From Mucilaginibacter_A sp964251965 (GTDB lineage Bacteria > Bacteroidota > Bacteroidia > Sphingobacteriales > Sphingobacteriaceae), in contig CAXULQ010000005.1 in assembly GCA_964251965.1 (NCBI GenBank), positions 186,001 through 250,000 of the forward strand: a stretch of DNA of 64,000 nt. Reading direction: 5' to 3'. Numbering within the stretch: the first letter of the stretch is position 1; every line of letters begins with the position of its first letter. Of this stretch, positions 1 through 9,990 are shown one piece after another. The notes under the pieces are model-generated. The model was not told the DNA's origin, ran no database searches, and saw only the letters and a program-made list of their open reading frames with translations. The position numbers were made by a program, and so were the translations under genes.

Positions 1-1
1 T

Positions 2-853
2 GGCGAAGCGTGCATTCCGCAGGTTAATAGCAAATTAAACTGGATCGATTTTTATAATGATTACAAAGCCGGAAAGCCACTGGTTTTTAAAAACGTAAGT
101 ACAATTTCCCGCGTTAGGACGATGCTTTCGCCTAATTATCCTGGTTCTGATTATTTAAAAATTACAGATCAGGTTCGTGCCGAAGCTTTTATCAAAGAGT
201 TAAAAGATTATGAAAATAAACCGGACGATCAGTTGCCGAATTTAATGGTGATGGCTTTATCAACAGATCATACCAGAGGCTCCAGTCCGGATATGCCAAC
301 GCCACGCGCGATGGTTGCCGATAATGACCTGGCTTTAGGAAGGATTATAGAAGCAGTTTCTAAAAGTAAATTCTGGAAAAACACAGTCATTTTTGTAACC
401 GAAGATGATTCTCAAGCTGGCTGGGACCATGTTTCTGCTTACCGAACAACAGGTTTTGTAATCAGTCCGTACAGTCATTTGCAAAAAACAATCTCTACCA
501 ATTACAATCAAACTTCCATCGTTCGTTCTATCGAGCAAATTCTGGGCATTCCGCCAATGAATTTATTAGACGCAACTGCTTTACCCATGTTTAACTGTTT
601 TGCTGATCGGCCTGATGCTTCTTTTACCTACCAAAAATTAGCAAACAAGATTCCATTGAATGAAATGAACCCAAAGCTTTCGTTGTTAAAAGGCAAAGCT
701 TTGTTTTATGCGAAACAATCAGCAAAGCCGGAATACGATCATGTAGATGGCGGAAATGACGATATGCTGAATCGGATTTTGTGGTTTAACCGGAAAGGAA
801 ATAAAGTTTATCCGGCAAAATTGACAGGCAAAAACAAAGATGACGATGATTAG
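2..853 (+). CDS. Phosphoesterase (PF04185-like), C-terminal part, cut by the window edge
   Basis: The reading frame is open from base 2, so this is the C-terminal 283 residues of a longer gene. It reads through a segment with LMVMALSTDHTRG and VIFVTEDDSQAGWDHV, which matches the metal-binding end of the alkaline-phosphatase-like phosphoesterase family (PF04185). In Bacteroidota these are secreted enzymes, often annotated as bifunctional YncE/phosphoesterase. The DDSQ..DH stretch supplies metal ligands of this fold. The family hydrolyses phosphomono- or diesters outside the cytoplasm; the substrate cannot be read from sequence. The tail ends in a lysine/aspartate-rich segment. A second member of the same family lies at 13436-14845, which fits a phosphate-scavenging neighbourhood. 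Confidence 0.8.
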   Translation, partial: GEACIPQVNSKLNWIDFYNDYKAGKPLVFKNVSTISRVRTMLSPNYPGSDYLKITDQVRAEAFIKELKDYENKPDDQLPNLMVMALSTDHTRGSSPDMPTPRAMVADNDLALGRIIEAVSKSKFWKNTVIFVTEDDSQAGWDHVSAYRTTGFVISPYSHLQKTISTNYNQTSIVRSIEQILGIPPMNLLDATALPMFNCFADRPDASFTYQKLANKIPLNEMNPKLSLLKGKALFYAKQSAKPEYDHVDGGNDDMLNRILWFNRKGNKVYPAKLTGKNKDDDD

Positions 854-991
854 AGTTGCAAGCCAATTTTGCATATAATCCAACTAAACTGGTTACGTTA
901 TTTAAAAATACATCTGCTAAATCCTCTTTATATTACAAGAGAAAATTTCAAGGAAATACGTAGAACAAATATCAATCAAAAAGTATCCATA

Positions 992-3064
992 TTATTTTAA
1001 ATCAATTGCCGAAACCCAGGGATTATGGATTCCAAAAGCAATATTTGGTTTATCCGAAGCAACCATAACCAAACTGCCGCCGTTTAAAATTTCCTGATGC
1101 GTAATCCAGTTTCGGTCCAGCTTTTTGCCGTTTAACCATGCTTCTTTTATATACCTTTTTTTACCATCGTAATTGCTAACCGAAATTTTAAAGTTTTTAC
1201 CATCTGTCCAATTAAAATTAACCGACTGAAACAACGGCAAATTCACATAATAAACCGGCCAGCCAACGCAAGCCGGAGAAAATCCACAAGCCGTAAACAC
1301 AAACCAAGCCGACATTGCGCCGGCATCATCATCCATTGTGCGGATGTAAGCATCCGGTTTATTTTGATAAATCACATCTATAAAAGGATCAATACCACGA
1401 CTGTTATCATTAAAATAATATTGAATAACGGTATCTACAGCTAATTTATGCATCCAATTTTGCGATTTCCAAGGTTGCGACGATGCGTTAAACATTAGCG
1501 GCGCTTGCAAATCTGGTTCGTTGGCGTGGTTGTAATAATCGCCTTCAAAAAAAGTATCAAGCTGATTGAGGTAAGCTTTTTCGCCTCCGGTAAGTTCAAT
1601 CAATCCTTTTACATCGAAAGGCACAAACCAGCGATATTGCATAATCGTTCCCTGATACAATCCACGCGCAGAAACGCGATCCACATCAGGTTTGGTTAAA
1701 TCTTTAAAATCTTTGTTCCAGTAGTTTTTATATTGAAGCGCTTTTTCTTTGTATTGATTACTTAAAACTGTTTTACCAGCAATCTTTAAAATTTGCGATA
1801 AAGCCCAAGTATCATAACTCGATTCCAACGCTTTATCTGGATGCTTATAATCCAAACTATCTACTTCTTTGATCAAAGAATCACTGATACTTTTAAAATC
1901 TACGTGATAACCTTTTTGGTACGCATCCAACAAAACCACAATTGCATGTTCGGTTCTTACCGTGTTGGAAGGTTCGTGCTGGGTTGCATAATCTTTTTTT
2001 CCAAATTGATAAAGGTTCGCAATTGAATTGGTGATACTTTGATATTTTTGCGGAAAAAGTATCGATAAAAGAGGCAATTGCGTACGGTAATTATCCCAAA
2101 TAGCCCAGCCATTATAAACAGAATCTTTGGTGTGTTGCAAACTGCCATTGGTTGCGCGATAAGCTCCATCTGGTTCTGAAATTAAATATGGAGATTGTAC
2201 GGTTCTGTATAAAAGTGAATAAAACAGCTTTTCTCTGCTTGGATCGCCTTTAACTTGGATATGATTTAAAATTTGGTTCCAACCTTGCTCACTTTTATTT
2301 TTTAATTGTTCAAAGTTTTCATTGGTAAAAGAAGCATTTGCATGTATTTCATCTACAGAAGACAACGCAATATTTAATTGTACTTGTTTAGCATTCGGTT
2401 TTAATTTTACAAGAAGTTTGTGTTCCTGATCTTCCAAGATTTGTACCGACTGATCAAATTTAATTTCGTAATAAATACGATAAGTACCAACATTGCAAGT
2501 TGTGCGCGAATCAATCCAACCAGTTACAGAAGCTGTTTTTAGCACATGTTTTTCTGCAACAAAATTGTTGGCCAGCCTGTGGCTTAAATCAATATAGAAA
2601 CCTTTTTGTGTTGTTGCCGGAAACTGATATTTTTCAATTCCGATATTTTGATAAACTGTAAAATCAGCTTTAATTCCGTTGGTAAAACCTACTTCGTAAA
2701 ATCCGGGACTTGCGCTTTCGTTTGCCTTAATTAATGTTGATTGATCAGGTCCATCACCCAAAAAAGGTTTGATTAAAATATTTCCGCCGCTTCCCTGGCA
2801 ACCAACGCCTTCAAATCGATTGTGCGTAAAACCTAAAAACAGTTTGGCTTTGTACTCATAACCCATGTGCAAGTTTGGATAAGTTTGCGGACCAATACTT
2901 AACATGCTGAACGGATAAGAAGCCGACGGAGACATTTGTCCGTGATCTCCGGAGGAACCTAAAAAAACGTTAACCAATTTTGTAGGTTCGGCAACTTGTG
3001 CAAATAATTTTACCGGTAAAAGAAGTATCAGGAAAAAATATTTTTTCATTTTTGTCAGAAGCAA
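992..3064 (-). CDS. GH92 family glycoside hydrolase (alpha-mannosidase type)
   Basis: This 690-residue secreted enzyme begins with a signal peptide (about residues 1-22, LLLPVKLFA-Q). It shows the GH92 hallmarks: the N-terminal SSGDHGQMSPSASYPFSM and GFTHNRFEGVGCQGSGGN segments, the central NGWAIWDNYRTQLPLL segment, and a C-terminal DDDAGAMSAWFVFTACGFSP segment that holds the acidic catalytic region. GH92 enzymes are calcium-dependent exo-alpha-mannosidases, and some members act on mannose-phosphate linkages. It lies 48 bp downstream of the susD gene on the same strand, so it is probably the enzyme of this polysaccharide utilisation locus. The exact linkage cannot be deduced. Confidence 0.9.
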   Translation of the reverse strand: MLLTKMKKYFFLILLLPVKLFAQVAEPTKLVNVFLGSSGDHGQMSPSASYPFSMLSIGPQTYPNLHMGYEYKAKLFLGFTHNRFEGVGCQGSGGNILIKPFLGDGPDQSTLIKANESASPGFYEVGFTNGIKADFTVYQNIGIEKYQFPATTQKGFYIDLSHRLANNFVAEKHVLKTASVTGWIDSRTTCNVGTYRIYYEIKFDQSVQILEDQEHKLLVKLKPNAKQVQLNIALSSVDEIHANASFTNENFEQLKNKSEQGWNQILNHIQVKGDPSREKLFYSLLYRTVQSPYLISEPDGAYRATNGSLQHTKDSVYNGWAIWDNYRTQLPLLSILFPQKYQSITNSIANLYQFGKKDYATQHEPSNTVRTEHAIVVLLDAYQKGYHVDFKSISDSLIKEVDSLDYKHPDKALESSYDTWALSQILKIAGKTVLSNQYKEKALQYKNYWNKDFKDLTKPDVDRVSARGLYQGTIMQYRWFVPFDVKGLIELTGGEKAYLNQLDTFFEGDYYNHANEPDLQAPLMFNASSQPWKSQNWMHKLAVDTVIQYYFNDNSRGIDPFIDVIYQNKPDAYIRTMDDDAGAMSAWFVFTACGFSPACVGWPVYYVNLPLFQSVNFNWTDGKNFKISVSNYDGKKRYIKEAWLNGKKLDRNWITHQEILNGGSLVMVASDKPNIAFGIHNPWVSAIDLK

Positions 3065-3112
3065 AAAAGGAGGAAATTACATTCCTCCTTTTCAATTTTA
3101 AACATTTAATTT

Positions 3113-4651
3113 TTAGTAGCCAGGATTCTGATACATTTTTGCCGGATCAAGCTTATACTCATCAAAAGGAATTGGATAATAGCGATCTTTTGCACTAAAG
3201 TTAGAAAGTAACGCGGCACCAAAATCGGCTTGATTTTTACTTTTGAAATAAGTAACCAATTCATCTGTAGTAAAAAACCGAAGCAAATCAAACCAACGGT
3301 GATGCTCAAAAGCTAATTCTACACGACGTTCATGCAAAATGGCTAATTTTAAAGTAGGAAATTTACTGCTAAAAGAAACATTGTTCATGGAAACTGCATA
3401 AGTTGGCATCCCGGCACGAACACGGACCATATCCAAATATTGGATAGCAGTTGCATTATCTCCCAAATACATATTTACTTCGGCCAGCATTAAAATTACA
3501 TCGGCGTAACGAATTAAGTTCCAATCATTTCCTCCATAACCCAAATTACTTGCAGCAGGGCTGGCATCGCGAAATTTGGTGATAAACCAATCTTTTACAA
3601 TAGGGTCGTTAGCAAATTTAACCGAGTAAGTCATTCGCTGGTCACCGGTTTCATATTCATTAATCAAATCATGTGTAACATTGCCGCCAATTCCGGTAGC
3701 TACTAATAATGAATTAATAGTTTCTCCTTTTGCCTGGTTGTTTGCTGCGATAGATGAACTGTAATTTACATCGCCTTGCTTGTTTACAATCTGAAAAATA
3801 AGCTCCGGACAAGTAGATTTTTTATTGACATCAAAAACATCTGTGTAAGGGATGGTGCTTAAACTGGTAAAAGTTTTCATGTTGTAAGCATTCATTAGGT
3901 ACGTTTTTGCATTGTTTAAGTTTGTTGTGCGATTTGCCTGATCAAGCGTAGTAGCCATCGTAAGATAAACCTGACCTAATAAAGCATTGGCTGCCGCTTT
4001 AGAAACCCGGTCAATATTAGCACCTGTTTGCAAATTAGGAAGCGGATTATTGTTTACCACATCGTTTAAATCGGCAATAATTTGAGTATAAACGGTAGCC
4101 TGTTTTTCACGAAAAGTGCTTGCTGCCACATCATCAGCAGTAATTAATTGTTTGGTTACCAACGGAACATCACCCCAAAGGCGAACCAAGTGAAAATACA
4201 TTAATGCGCGTAAAAATTTAGCTTCTGCAGCATATTGCAATTTTAAATTTGGATCGCTAAACGTTACCAGATTAATGTTTGATAAAACCACATTTGCCCG
4301 ACTAATTGTGCTATAAAGTGAAACCCAATGACTTTTTAAATAAGTATTACTTGGGATCAACGAAAAGTTATTGAACTGGAAAGGTTCGCCGGCGTTTGAT
4401 TGACTATCGTTACGGCCGGTATCGTCCGAACGTTCATCCGTCCACAACCCACTGTTTTCACCAATATTATTACTGCTGCGCAAAGATTGATAAATGCCAT
4501 TAACGGCAAGCAACACATCGTTTGGTGATCTGAAATCAGCACTTAAAGCTATTGCATTTGGATCTTCCTGATCTAAAAAGCTTTTTTTGCAAGAAGTGCT
4601 TACCAACATCGATCCAGCAAAAAATATAGTTATGATTAATTTTTTATTCAT
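3113..4651 (-). CDS. SusD/RagB-type outer membrane substrate-binding lipoprotein
   Basis: This 512-residue lipoprotein has a type II signal peptide (MLVSTSC, lipid-modified cysteine about residue 21). The SusD/RagB fold is indicated by the N-terminal SFLDQEDPNAIALSADFRS, repeated helical segments such as AAEAKFLRALMYFHLVRLWG, and the C-terminal LAILHERRVELAFEHHRWFDL plus YYPIPFDE signatures. It is the surface lid that hands substrate to the TonB-dependent SusC transporter encoded just upstream, 20 bp away on the same strand. Length is normal for the family. Confidence 0.93.
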   Translation of the reverse strand: MNKKLIITIFFAGSMLVSTSCKKSFLDQEDPNAIALSADFRSPNDVLLAVNGIYQSLRSSNNIGENSGLWTDERSDDTGRNDSQSNAGEPFQFNNFSLIPSNTYLKSHWVSLYSTISRANVVLSNINLVTFSDPNLKLQYAAEAKFLRALMYFHLVRLWGDVPLVTKQLITADDVAASTFREKQATVYTQIIADLNDVVNNNPLPNLQTGANIDRVSKAAANALLGQVYLTMATTLDQANRTTNLNNAKTYLMNAYNMKTFTSLSTIPYTDVFDVNKKSTCPELIFQIVNKQGDVNYSSSIAANNQAKGETINSLLVATGIGGNVTHDLINEYETGDQRMTYSVKFANDPIVKDWFITKFRDASPAASNLGYGGNDWNLIRYADVILMLAEVNMYLGDNATAIQYLDMVRVRAGMPTYAVSMNNVSFSSKFPTLKLAILHERRVELAFEHHRWFDLLRFFTTDELVTYFKSKNQADFGAALLSNFSAKDRYYPIPFDEYKLDPAKMYQNPGY

Positions 4652-4671
4652 GTTTTTATCTACTTAAATCC

Positions 4672-7600
4672 TTAAAAAGCAACCCTAATACCCAAGTTAT
4701 AAGAACGAACCAATGGATAAACGCCGTAATCAATACCAGGAGCAAGATTAGGTGGCTGTGTACTGTTGGAACCGCTGCTCGAATAATTATAATCAACTTC
4801 CGGGTTATAGCCTTTGTATTTGGTGATGGTGAACGCGTTTACTACACTTGCAAATATCCGGGCACTGCTAACGCCAAGTTTTTGAGAAAATAAAGTTGGG
4901 ATAGTGTAGCCAAGAGTAAGATCGGTACATCGCAGGAATGAACCGTCCTGTAAATAAAAGCTGGAAAGGCGTGTACTGTTGCTTTGTGTCCCACCTCTTG
5001 AAGTACGATAAAAAGAGCCGTCGCCAGGATTGGCAGCATTGCGGTAACGATCTGCTACATTTGCGTACTGATTACCAGAACCTTCTCCATTATACAAGTA
5101 ATAATCCTGTCCGTCAAGCACTTGATTACCATAAGAGCCGTTAAAAGAAGCACTGATGTCAAACTTTTTATAAGAAGAATTTAAATTGAAGCCATAAGTA
5201 AATTTAGGATAAGGCGTACCTATAACGGTTTTATCTGCATCATTTACCACACCATCACCGTTAGTATCTACAAAATACAAATCGCCTATTTTAAGTGGAT
5301 TGGTAGAAGAAGCAGAACGTGGTACGGTGTTGATATTTTCGGCAGTAACCATACCGCCTACTTTAAAGCCATAAAACATTCCTACAGGCTGACCTTGTTT
5401 GGTAATGTTAGTGAGATAAGAACGTTCGGCACCATTAACAATAATCGTGTTATTACTGCTTAGCTCAACTACTTTGTTCCTGTTGATAGAAATGTTACCC
5501 GCTAAATTGAATTTAAAATCTCTGCCGTTAATTACACGGCCGTCAAGTTGTAAATCCAAACCTTTGTTCCTGATTTTAGAATCACGCAGATTTGTAAGGA
5601 TCGTAGTACTGCCGGAAATCGCAGAAATAGGCTGGTTATATAGGAGGTTATATGAATAGCTGATGTAATAATTAGCAATTAAAGACAAGCGGCTTTTTAA
5701 CAGGCTGATATCAGCACCAAAATTATATTGAGAAGTTGATTCCCAGCTTAATTTTGCATCTTTAATACCGTTGGGATAAGTAGCAGTTACAATCGTATTA
5801 TTACCGAAAACTACACCAGTTGGACTGGCCAGTGTTTGTTCTGTTTGGTAGTTAGGAATATTATAATTACCACTTAAACCCCAGCTTGCACGAAGTTTTA
5901 CAGTGGATTGAGCACCAAGAAAATCATGGTAAAAAGGTTCTTCGGATAACGTCCACCCACCAGCTACAGACGGAAAGTAACCGTACTTGTTTAATGGCCC
6001 GAAACGTGAAGAACCATCTGCACGGAAAGATCCGGTTAAATAATATTTGCTTGCATAATTATAGTTTACCCTGCTTAAATAAGAAAGCAATGTATTAACT
6101 GATTTTGCGGTTGGTACAAGCCCTAATCCGGGTGCAGTATTTGCTGCAGTTACTAATGTAAAATTGCTTGGATCGGCTCCTTTCCCAGTAATTTCAGGAA
6201 TATTATCATTTTGAAATCCTCTTGCATAAACGCTTAAAATATCGCTGGTTGTTTGCTGTGCACTGTAACCTGCCAATAAATCGACATGATGTTTACCAAA
6301 CTGTTTATTATAATTCAATGTAAATTCGCCCAACTGGTCAACCACAGATGTAGTTTGTGCTGCTGCTGTAGCTGCCGCAATAGAAGCAGTTGATCCGGGC
6401 GCACTGGCACCGCTGCTTAAAGTAGTTGGTAAATAGTAATCATACTTTTCATTGTAGGTTTGTGCGCCCAGATTAGCTTTAAAAGTAAAGCCAGGCAAAA
6501 TAAGATAACTTGCCGTTGCATTATAAGTACTACGCTGCCCTTTACGGTTAATTTTTGTACGCTCTGCTAATGCAACCGGATTTTCGATAGACTGGTAACC
6601 GTAAGCTGCGGATTGTGAAGCCGCAGCATTGGTAGCTAAACTTCCATCAGCATTATAGGCCGGGAAATACGGCATGTAAATTAATGCTCCTAAAATCGGT
6701 CCGTGGTCAAAACGGCCTTCCTGCACTTCCTGATTTGTGTTTTGTGTATAAGAAATATTGGCACCAACATGCAAACGTTTACTTACATCACCATCAACGT
6801 TAGTCCTGAAATTATAACGTTGCTGGCCGGTAGTATGAATAATTCCGTCTTGATTCTGGTAAGCACCGCTCACAAAATAATGAATACCGTTTCCACCTCC
6901 CGAAAAAGACAAATTGTGTTTTTGATAGAAAGCGTTATGGTAAAGTTCGTTTTGCCAGTCTGTATTTACTGTTTGGTGAATCAAACTTTGCGTAGAAAAA
7001 TTATAAATATCAGTTGGAATCTGAACACTGGCAGCATTGTTAACATTGGCTACACGCGTAGCATTGTTATCAGAATACATAGCATCATTCCAGGTTTTTC
7101 CCGCGTTTACCCAAAGATCGTGGTAAGTATTGTTACGTCCGTCAATTACCAACTGTGCGTAGCCATCAGCATCCAAAAGCTTTACTTTTTTGGCAAGTTG
7201 GGTAATGCCCGTTTGTACATCATATTCAAATTTACCCTTACCTTCTTTGCCGTGTTTTGTAGTGATGATAACTACTCCACCGGAAGCTCTCGACCCGTAA
7301 ATTGCTGCCGAAGCTGCATCCTTCAAAATATCTATTGATTCGATATCATCCGGATTAATAAATACATCATTTCCAGCCGGATAACCATCAATTACATACA
7401 AAGGATCTGAACTGGCATTAAAAGAACCGATACCACGAACACGGATTTTAGTGCTTTGATAAGGCGCACCATCTGTTTGCGATACTTGTACGCCTGCAAC
7501 TTTTCCAACCAAAGCCTGACCTAATGTTGGTGCCGATAGGTTTAATTCACTTGCTTTTACGCTGGAAATGGCTCCGGTAACATCACTCTTTCTAACAGAC

Positions 7601-8004
7601 TGATAACCAATTGCAACTACTTCGTTTAGCATATTATTTGCAGGAAGCAATTTAATATTAACCTGCTGCTGACTGCCAATTACAACTTCCTGCCGTGTGT
7701 AGCCAATAAAAGTAAATACCAAGGAGGAACCAGTTTCTGTTGTTAAAGAATACTTACCATTTGCATCTGTAACGGTTCCGGTTTGTGTACCTTTTACCAT
7801 TACACTTACGCCAGGAACAGGCTGGTTAGTTTCATCAGTAACCGTTCCAGATATTCTGACCGGTACTTGTTTTACCATGCTTTTTTGCGAATGAACAGTT
7901 GCCGCAAATGCAGGAAGCATCACCGGCAAACACATTATTGCGGCAACACTTAAAATTTTCAAACTTTTTTTGGGAAGAAAATCTGGGTAAATCTTTCTTT
8001 GCAT
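4672..8004 (-). CDS. SusC/RagA-type TonB-dependent outer membrane transporter
   Basis: This 1110-residue protein begins with a long signal peptide. It continues with a carboxypeptidase-regulatory-like domain (about residues 48-115, GTVTDETNQPVPGVSVMVKG), a plug domain (DVTGAISSVKASELN through DPLYVIDGYPAGND and GSRASGGVVIITTK) and a beta barrel ending in a terminal aromatic-Ala-Phe. This is the classic SusC architecture without an N-terminal STN domain, so no FecR/anti-sigma coupling is expected. It imports oligosaccharide-type ligands with energy from TonB. It is the first gene of a susC-susD-GH92 operon on the minus strand; the region upstream of its start is free of genes for 200 bp. Confidence 0.95.
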   Translation of the reverse strand: MQRKIYPDFLPKKSLKILSVAAIMCLPVMLPAFAATVHSQKSMVKQVPVRISGTVTDETNQPVPGVSVMVKGTQTGTVTDANGKYSLTTETGSSLVFTFIGYTRQEVVIGSQQQVNIKLLPANNMLNEVVAIGYQSVRKSDVTGAISSVKASELNLSAPTLGQALVGKVAGVQVSQTDGAPYQSTKIRVRGIGSFNASSDPLYVIDGYPAGNDVFINPDDIESIDILKDAASAAIYGSRASGGVVIITTKHGKEGKGKFEYDVQTGITQLAKKVKLLDADGYAQLVIDGRNNTYHDLWVNAGKTWNDAMYSDNNATRVANVNNAASVQIPTDIYNFSTQSLIHQTVNTDWQNELYHNAFYQKHNLSFSGGGNGIHYFVSGAYQNQDGIIHTTGQQRYNFRTNVDGDVSKRLHVGANISYTQNTNQEVQEGRFDHGPILGALIYMPYFPAYNADGSLATNAAASQSAAYGYQSIENPVALAERTKINRKGQRSTYNATASYLILPGFTFKANLGAQTYNEKYDYYLPTTLSSGASAPGSTASIAAATAAAQTTSVVDQLGEFTLNYNKQFGKHHVDLLAGYSAQQTTSDILSVYARGFQNDNIPEITGKGADPSNFTLVTAANTAPGLGLVPTAKSVNTLLSYLSRVNYNYASKYYLTGSFRADGSSRFGPLNKYGYFPSVAGGWTLSEEPFYHDFLGAQSTVKLRASWGLSGNYNIPNYQTEQTLASPTGVVFGNNTIVTATYPNGIKDAKLSWESTSQYNFGADISLLKSRLSLIANYYISYSYNLLYNQPISAISGSTTILTNLRDSKIRNKGLDLQLDGRVINGRDFKFNLAGNISINRNKVVELSSNNTIIVNGAERSYLTNITKQGQPVGMFYGFKVGGMVTAENINTVPRSASSTNPLKIGDLYFVDTNGDGVVNDADKTVIGTPYPKFTYGFNLNSSYKKFDISASFNGSYGNQVLDGQDYYLYNGEGSGNQYANVADRYRNAANPGDGSFYRTSRGGTQSNSTRLSSFYLQDGSFLRCTDLTLGYTIPTLFSQKLGVSSARIFASVVNAFTITKYKGYNPEVDYNYSSSGSNSTQPPNLAPGIDYGVYPLVRSYNLGIRVAF

Positions 8005-8166
8005 AGATTAAATTTGCGTTGGGTTGAAACTCGCCGCAAAACTATCTGTACTTTTTTAAGAAAAATGTGTTTAAATATTAACCTTTTGTTAAAGTTTAGG
8101 AAGAATTACTAAAATGCTTAATGTTAAGGAAACATAGATTTAGTATTTCAAAAACAGACTTTATAC

Positions 8167-8200
8167 CGATAAAAGAAGTATTGTTATGCTTCTTTTATGG
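8167..8200. repeat. Inverted repeat made of two element ends face to face; possible terminator
   Basis: ATAAAAGAAGTA and TGCTTCTTTTAT face each other across a 6-nt loop. These are the two terminal motifs of the intergenic element family at 13342, 15044, 17677 and 18374, but in the opposite (outward joined) order. The hairpin sits directly downstream of the minus-strand gene ending at 8205, so it could terminate that transcript. It could also be the remnant of a junction between two element ends. Confidence 0.55.
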
Positions 8201-8204
8201 CATA

Positions 8205-9074
8205 TTATTCTGCAATCATCATATTAACATTGTGGGTTTTGGAAGAAGTAACAGCGATTCCCTTTTTTAAATTATCCAAATAAGAAAAGCCTTCCAGTTC
8301 ATCAGATCGATCTGTTTCAACTACGTTAACAACAGCTTCTTTCCCGGTTTGCAATGATTTTTCCAGATCAACAAAAGTAAAACGCCACTTTTTGCCTTCG
8401 ATTTGATTCTGAATCAGCACTAAAGTATTCGTATTTTTTATCCAGTGTAAATTCTGAACCCAAGGCCCGCAATCAAACTTTTTATACAAAACGCCTTTTT
8501 GTGATGTTTTATATACTTTTTTCAAAGCTTCAGGATCATACAATCTTACCTCGTTTTTCTTGTTGCCGTAATCAGCTGTCGCCACAAACCATTTGCCTTT
8601 ATATTTTACATATTCCGGCCGAGTTCCTTGTATGCAAGCATCGTCATCTATTGTATTGATGATGTTGCTATCCAGCGTTCCGGTTTTTAACATTCCCGAC
8701 CAGTTGATGCAGTAAATTACTGCTTTCCAAAGTGTTCCTTCCGGATTTAAACGAATTGAGTTTCCTATAAAAACCGGACTAATTCCATTAAAAGCGATTC
8801 CGGTTGGATGGTTAATTAAATCTTTCCCGTTTACGGTAAGTTTATATTCTTTATGCTGATAAATCAAACTATCGTTAACCATTTTAAATTCCCGTATCAT
8901 ACCAACTTCACGGTCGCCATACAAATATATTTTTCCGTTTTGGTAAGATATTCCCTGACACGCGCCTAAAGAGTCAATAGTAATTTCGCGCTGTAACTTC
9001 ATATTGATATTAGCTGCCATAAATGCCGAGACACAAAAAGCAACAGCTAAAATGACTACAATTATTTTTTTCAT
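8205..9074 (-). CDS. Secreted beta-propeller-like protein of unknown function
   Basis: This 289-residue protein has an N-terminal signal peptide or anchor (IIVVILAVAFCVSAFMAANI). The rest is built of short beta-rich segments with repeats such as GISYQNGKIYLYGDREVG, YVKYKGKWFVATADYG and LEGFSYLDNLKKGIAVTSS, which resembles a six- or seven-bladed propeller. No catalytic motif is recognised. It is 21 bp downstream of a GDPD gene on the same strand, which suggests a joint role with the diesterase outside the cytoplasm. The function is not known. Confidence 0.7.
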   Translation of the reverse strand: MKKIIVVILAVAFCVSAFMAANINMKLQREITIDSLGACQGISYQNGKIYLYGDREVGMIREFKMVNDSLIYQHKEYKLTVNGKDLINHPTGIAFNGISPVFIGNSIRLNPEGTLWKAVIYCINWSGMLKTGTLDSNIINTIDDDACIQGTRPEYVKYKGKWFVATADYGNKKNEVRLYDPEALKKVYKTSQKGVLYKKFDCGPWVQNLHWIKNTNTLVLIQNQIEGKKWRFTFVDLEKSLQTGKEAVVNVVETDRSDELEGFSYLDNLKKGIAVTSSKTHNVNMMIAE

Positions 9075-9095
9075 AATAAATTTGCGCTAATAATT

Positions 9096-9959
9096 TTATT
9101 GATGCAATTGCTTTTTCCGCAAATATTCCAGCAATTGTTTTGGCCTGTCAGTTTGTATAATAGTTGCGTCACAGTTCAATATCCAATCCCAGCTGTCCTT
9201 TTTATTACCTTCTTCCACAGCTTTATCATCATCATGGCCACCGTTAAGCGATGCCCATAAAGAGTTAATCCAAATCTTTGATCCTGTTTTGGTGATAAAA
9301 CTGTTGTTATGTAAAATCGAGGAAGTATCTTTCGTAAAAATCAGTTCAAAAGCATAAGGCTTCATGCCTTTTAAATAATCTGTGATAATTTTTTTTGCTT
9401 CCGGTTTATCCAGATCAACTACAGGCATATAAGTAATGCTGTTAATTAAGCTTGGATACTTGTTTTTAAGACTATCAAACGGTAATTCTGATTTAAATAT
9501 CGCTTGCTTATTTGTACCCGTTTCTTTTAAAATTGCAAAAGCTTCGTTGTAATAAGGATAGCTTTTGTCTAAGTTTACTTTTATACCGCTACTTTTTAGC
9601 GTTAGCATTACTTCTTTTAAGGTAGGAATTGCATTGTTGGTTACGCGGCCGATACCGTTTTTTAACCGGAAATTTTTGAGTTCCTGCAAAGTATAATCGC
9701 TGGGTTTGCCTGTACCGTTTGTTGTTCTGTTGATGGTTGCATCGTGCATAATTACAATTTCGCCATCTTTTGTCTTTTTCAGGTCCAACTCAACGATATC
9801 TGCGCCCATTGCAGCTGCATATTGAAATCCTAATAATGAGTTTTCCGGTGCATTACGCCAGTCGCCACGATGCGCAGTTACCAATACTTTATTTTGCGCG
9901 AAAGTTGAAAAAGCAGTTAATAACCAAGTAGTTAATATAACGAGTAAGCGGTTTTTCAT
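9096..9959 (-). CDS. Secreted glycerophosphodiester phosphodiesterase family protein
   Basis: This 287-residue protein carries a signal peptide (about residues 1-21) followed by the GDPD barrel. Visible motifs are the start HRG...PENS (first catalytic His with metal ligand Glu), VELDLKKTKDG (E-x-D) and IVIMHD (second catalytic His). The family hydrolyses glycerophosphodiesters to sn-glycerol-3-phosphate and an alcohol. The C-terminal QTDRPKQLLEYL is the usual end. It sits between a DUF218 gene and a propeller protein, all on the minus strand. A second, cytosolic-looking GDPD lies at 55458-56165 on the mobile element and is not closely similar. Confidence 0.9.
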   Translation of the reverse strand: MKNRLLVILTTWLLTAFSTFAQNKVLVTAHRGDWRNAPENSLLGFQYAAAMGADIVELDLKKTKDGEIVIMHDATINRTTNGTGKPSDYTLQELKNFRLKNGIGRVTNNAIPTLKEVMLTLKSSGIKVNLDKSYPYYNEAFAILKETGTNKQAIFKSELPFDSLKNKYPSLINSITYMPVVDLDKPEAKKIITDYLKGMKPYAFELIFTKDTSSILHNNSFITKTGSKIWINSLWASLNGGHDDDKAVEEGNKKDSWDWILNCDATIIQTDRPKQLLEYLRKKQLHQ

Positions 9960-9990
9960 GAAAAATATCAGCAGTTATCAAAATTAATTT

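Noticed and set aside
3005..3025. GGTAAAAGAAGTATC inside the GH92 gene as an element copy
   Set aside because: It encodes normal signal-peptide codons (LLLPVK) and has no partner end.
6703..7338. A 211-codon plus-strand ORF opposite susC
   Set aside because: It lies fully inside a strongly supported SusC gene, has no domain and is explained by mirror codon use.
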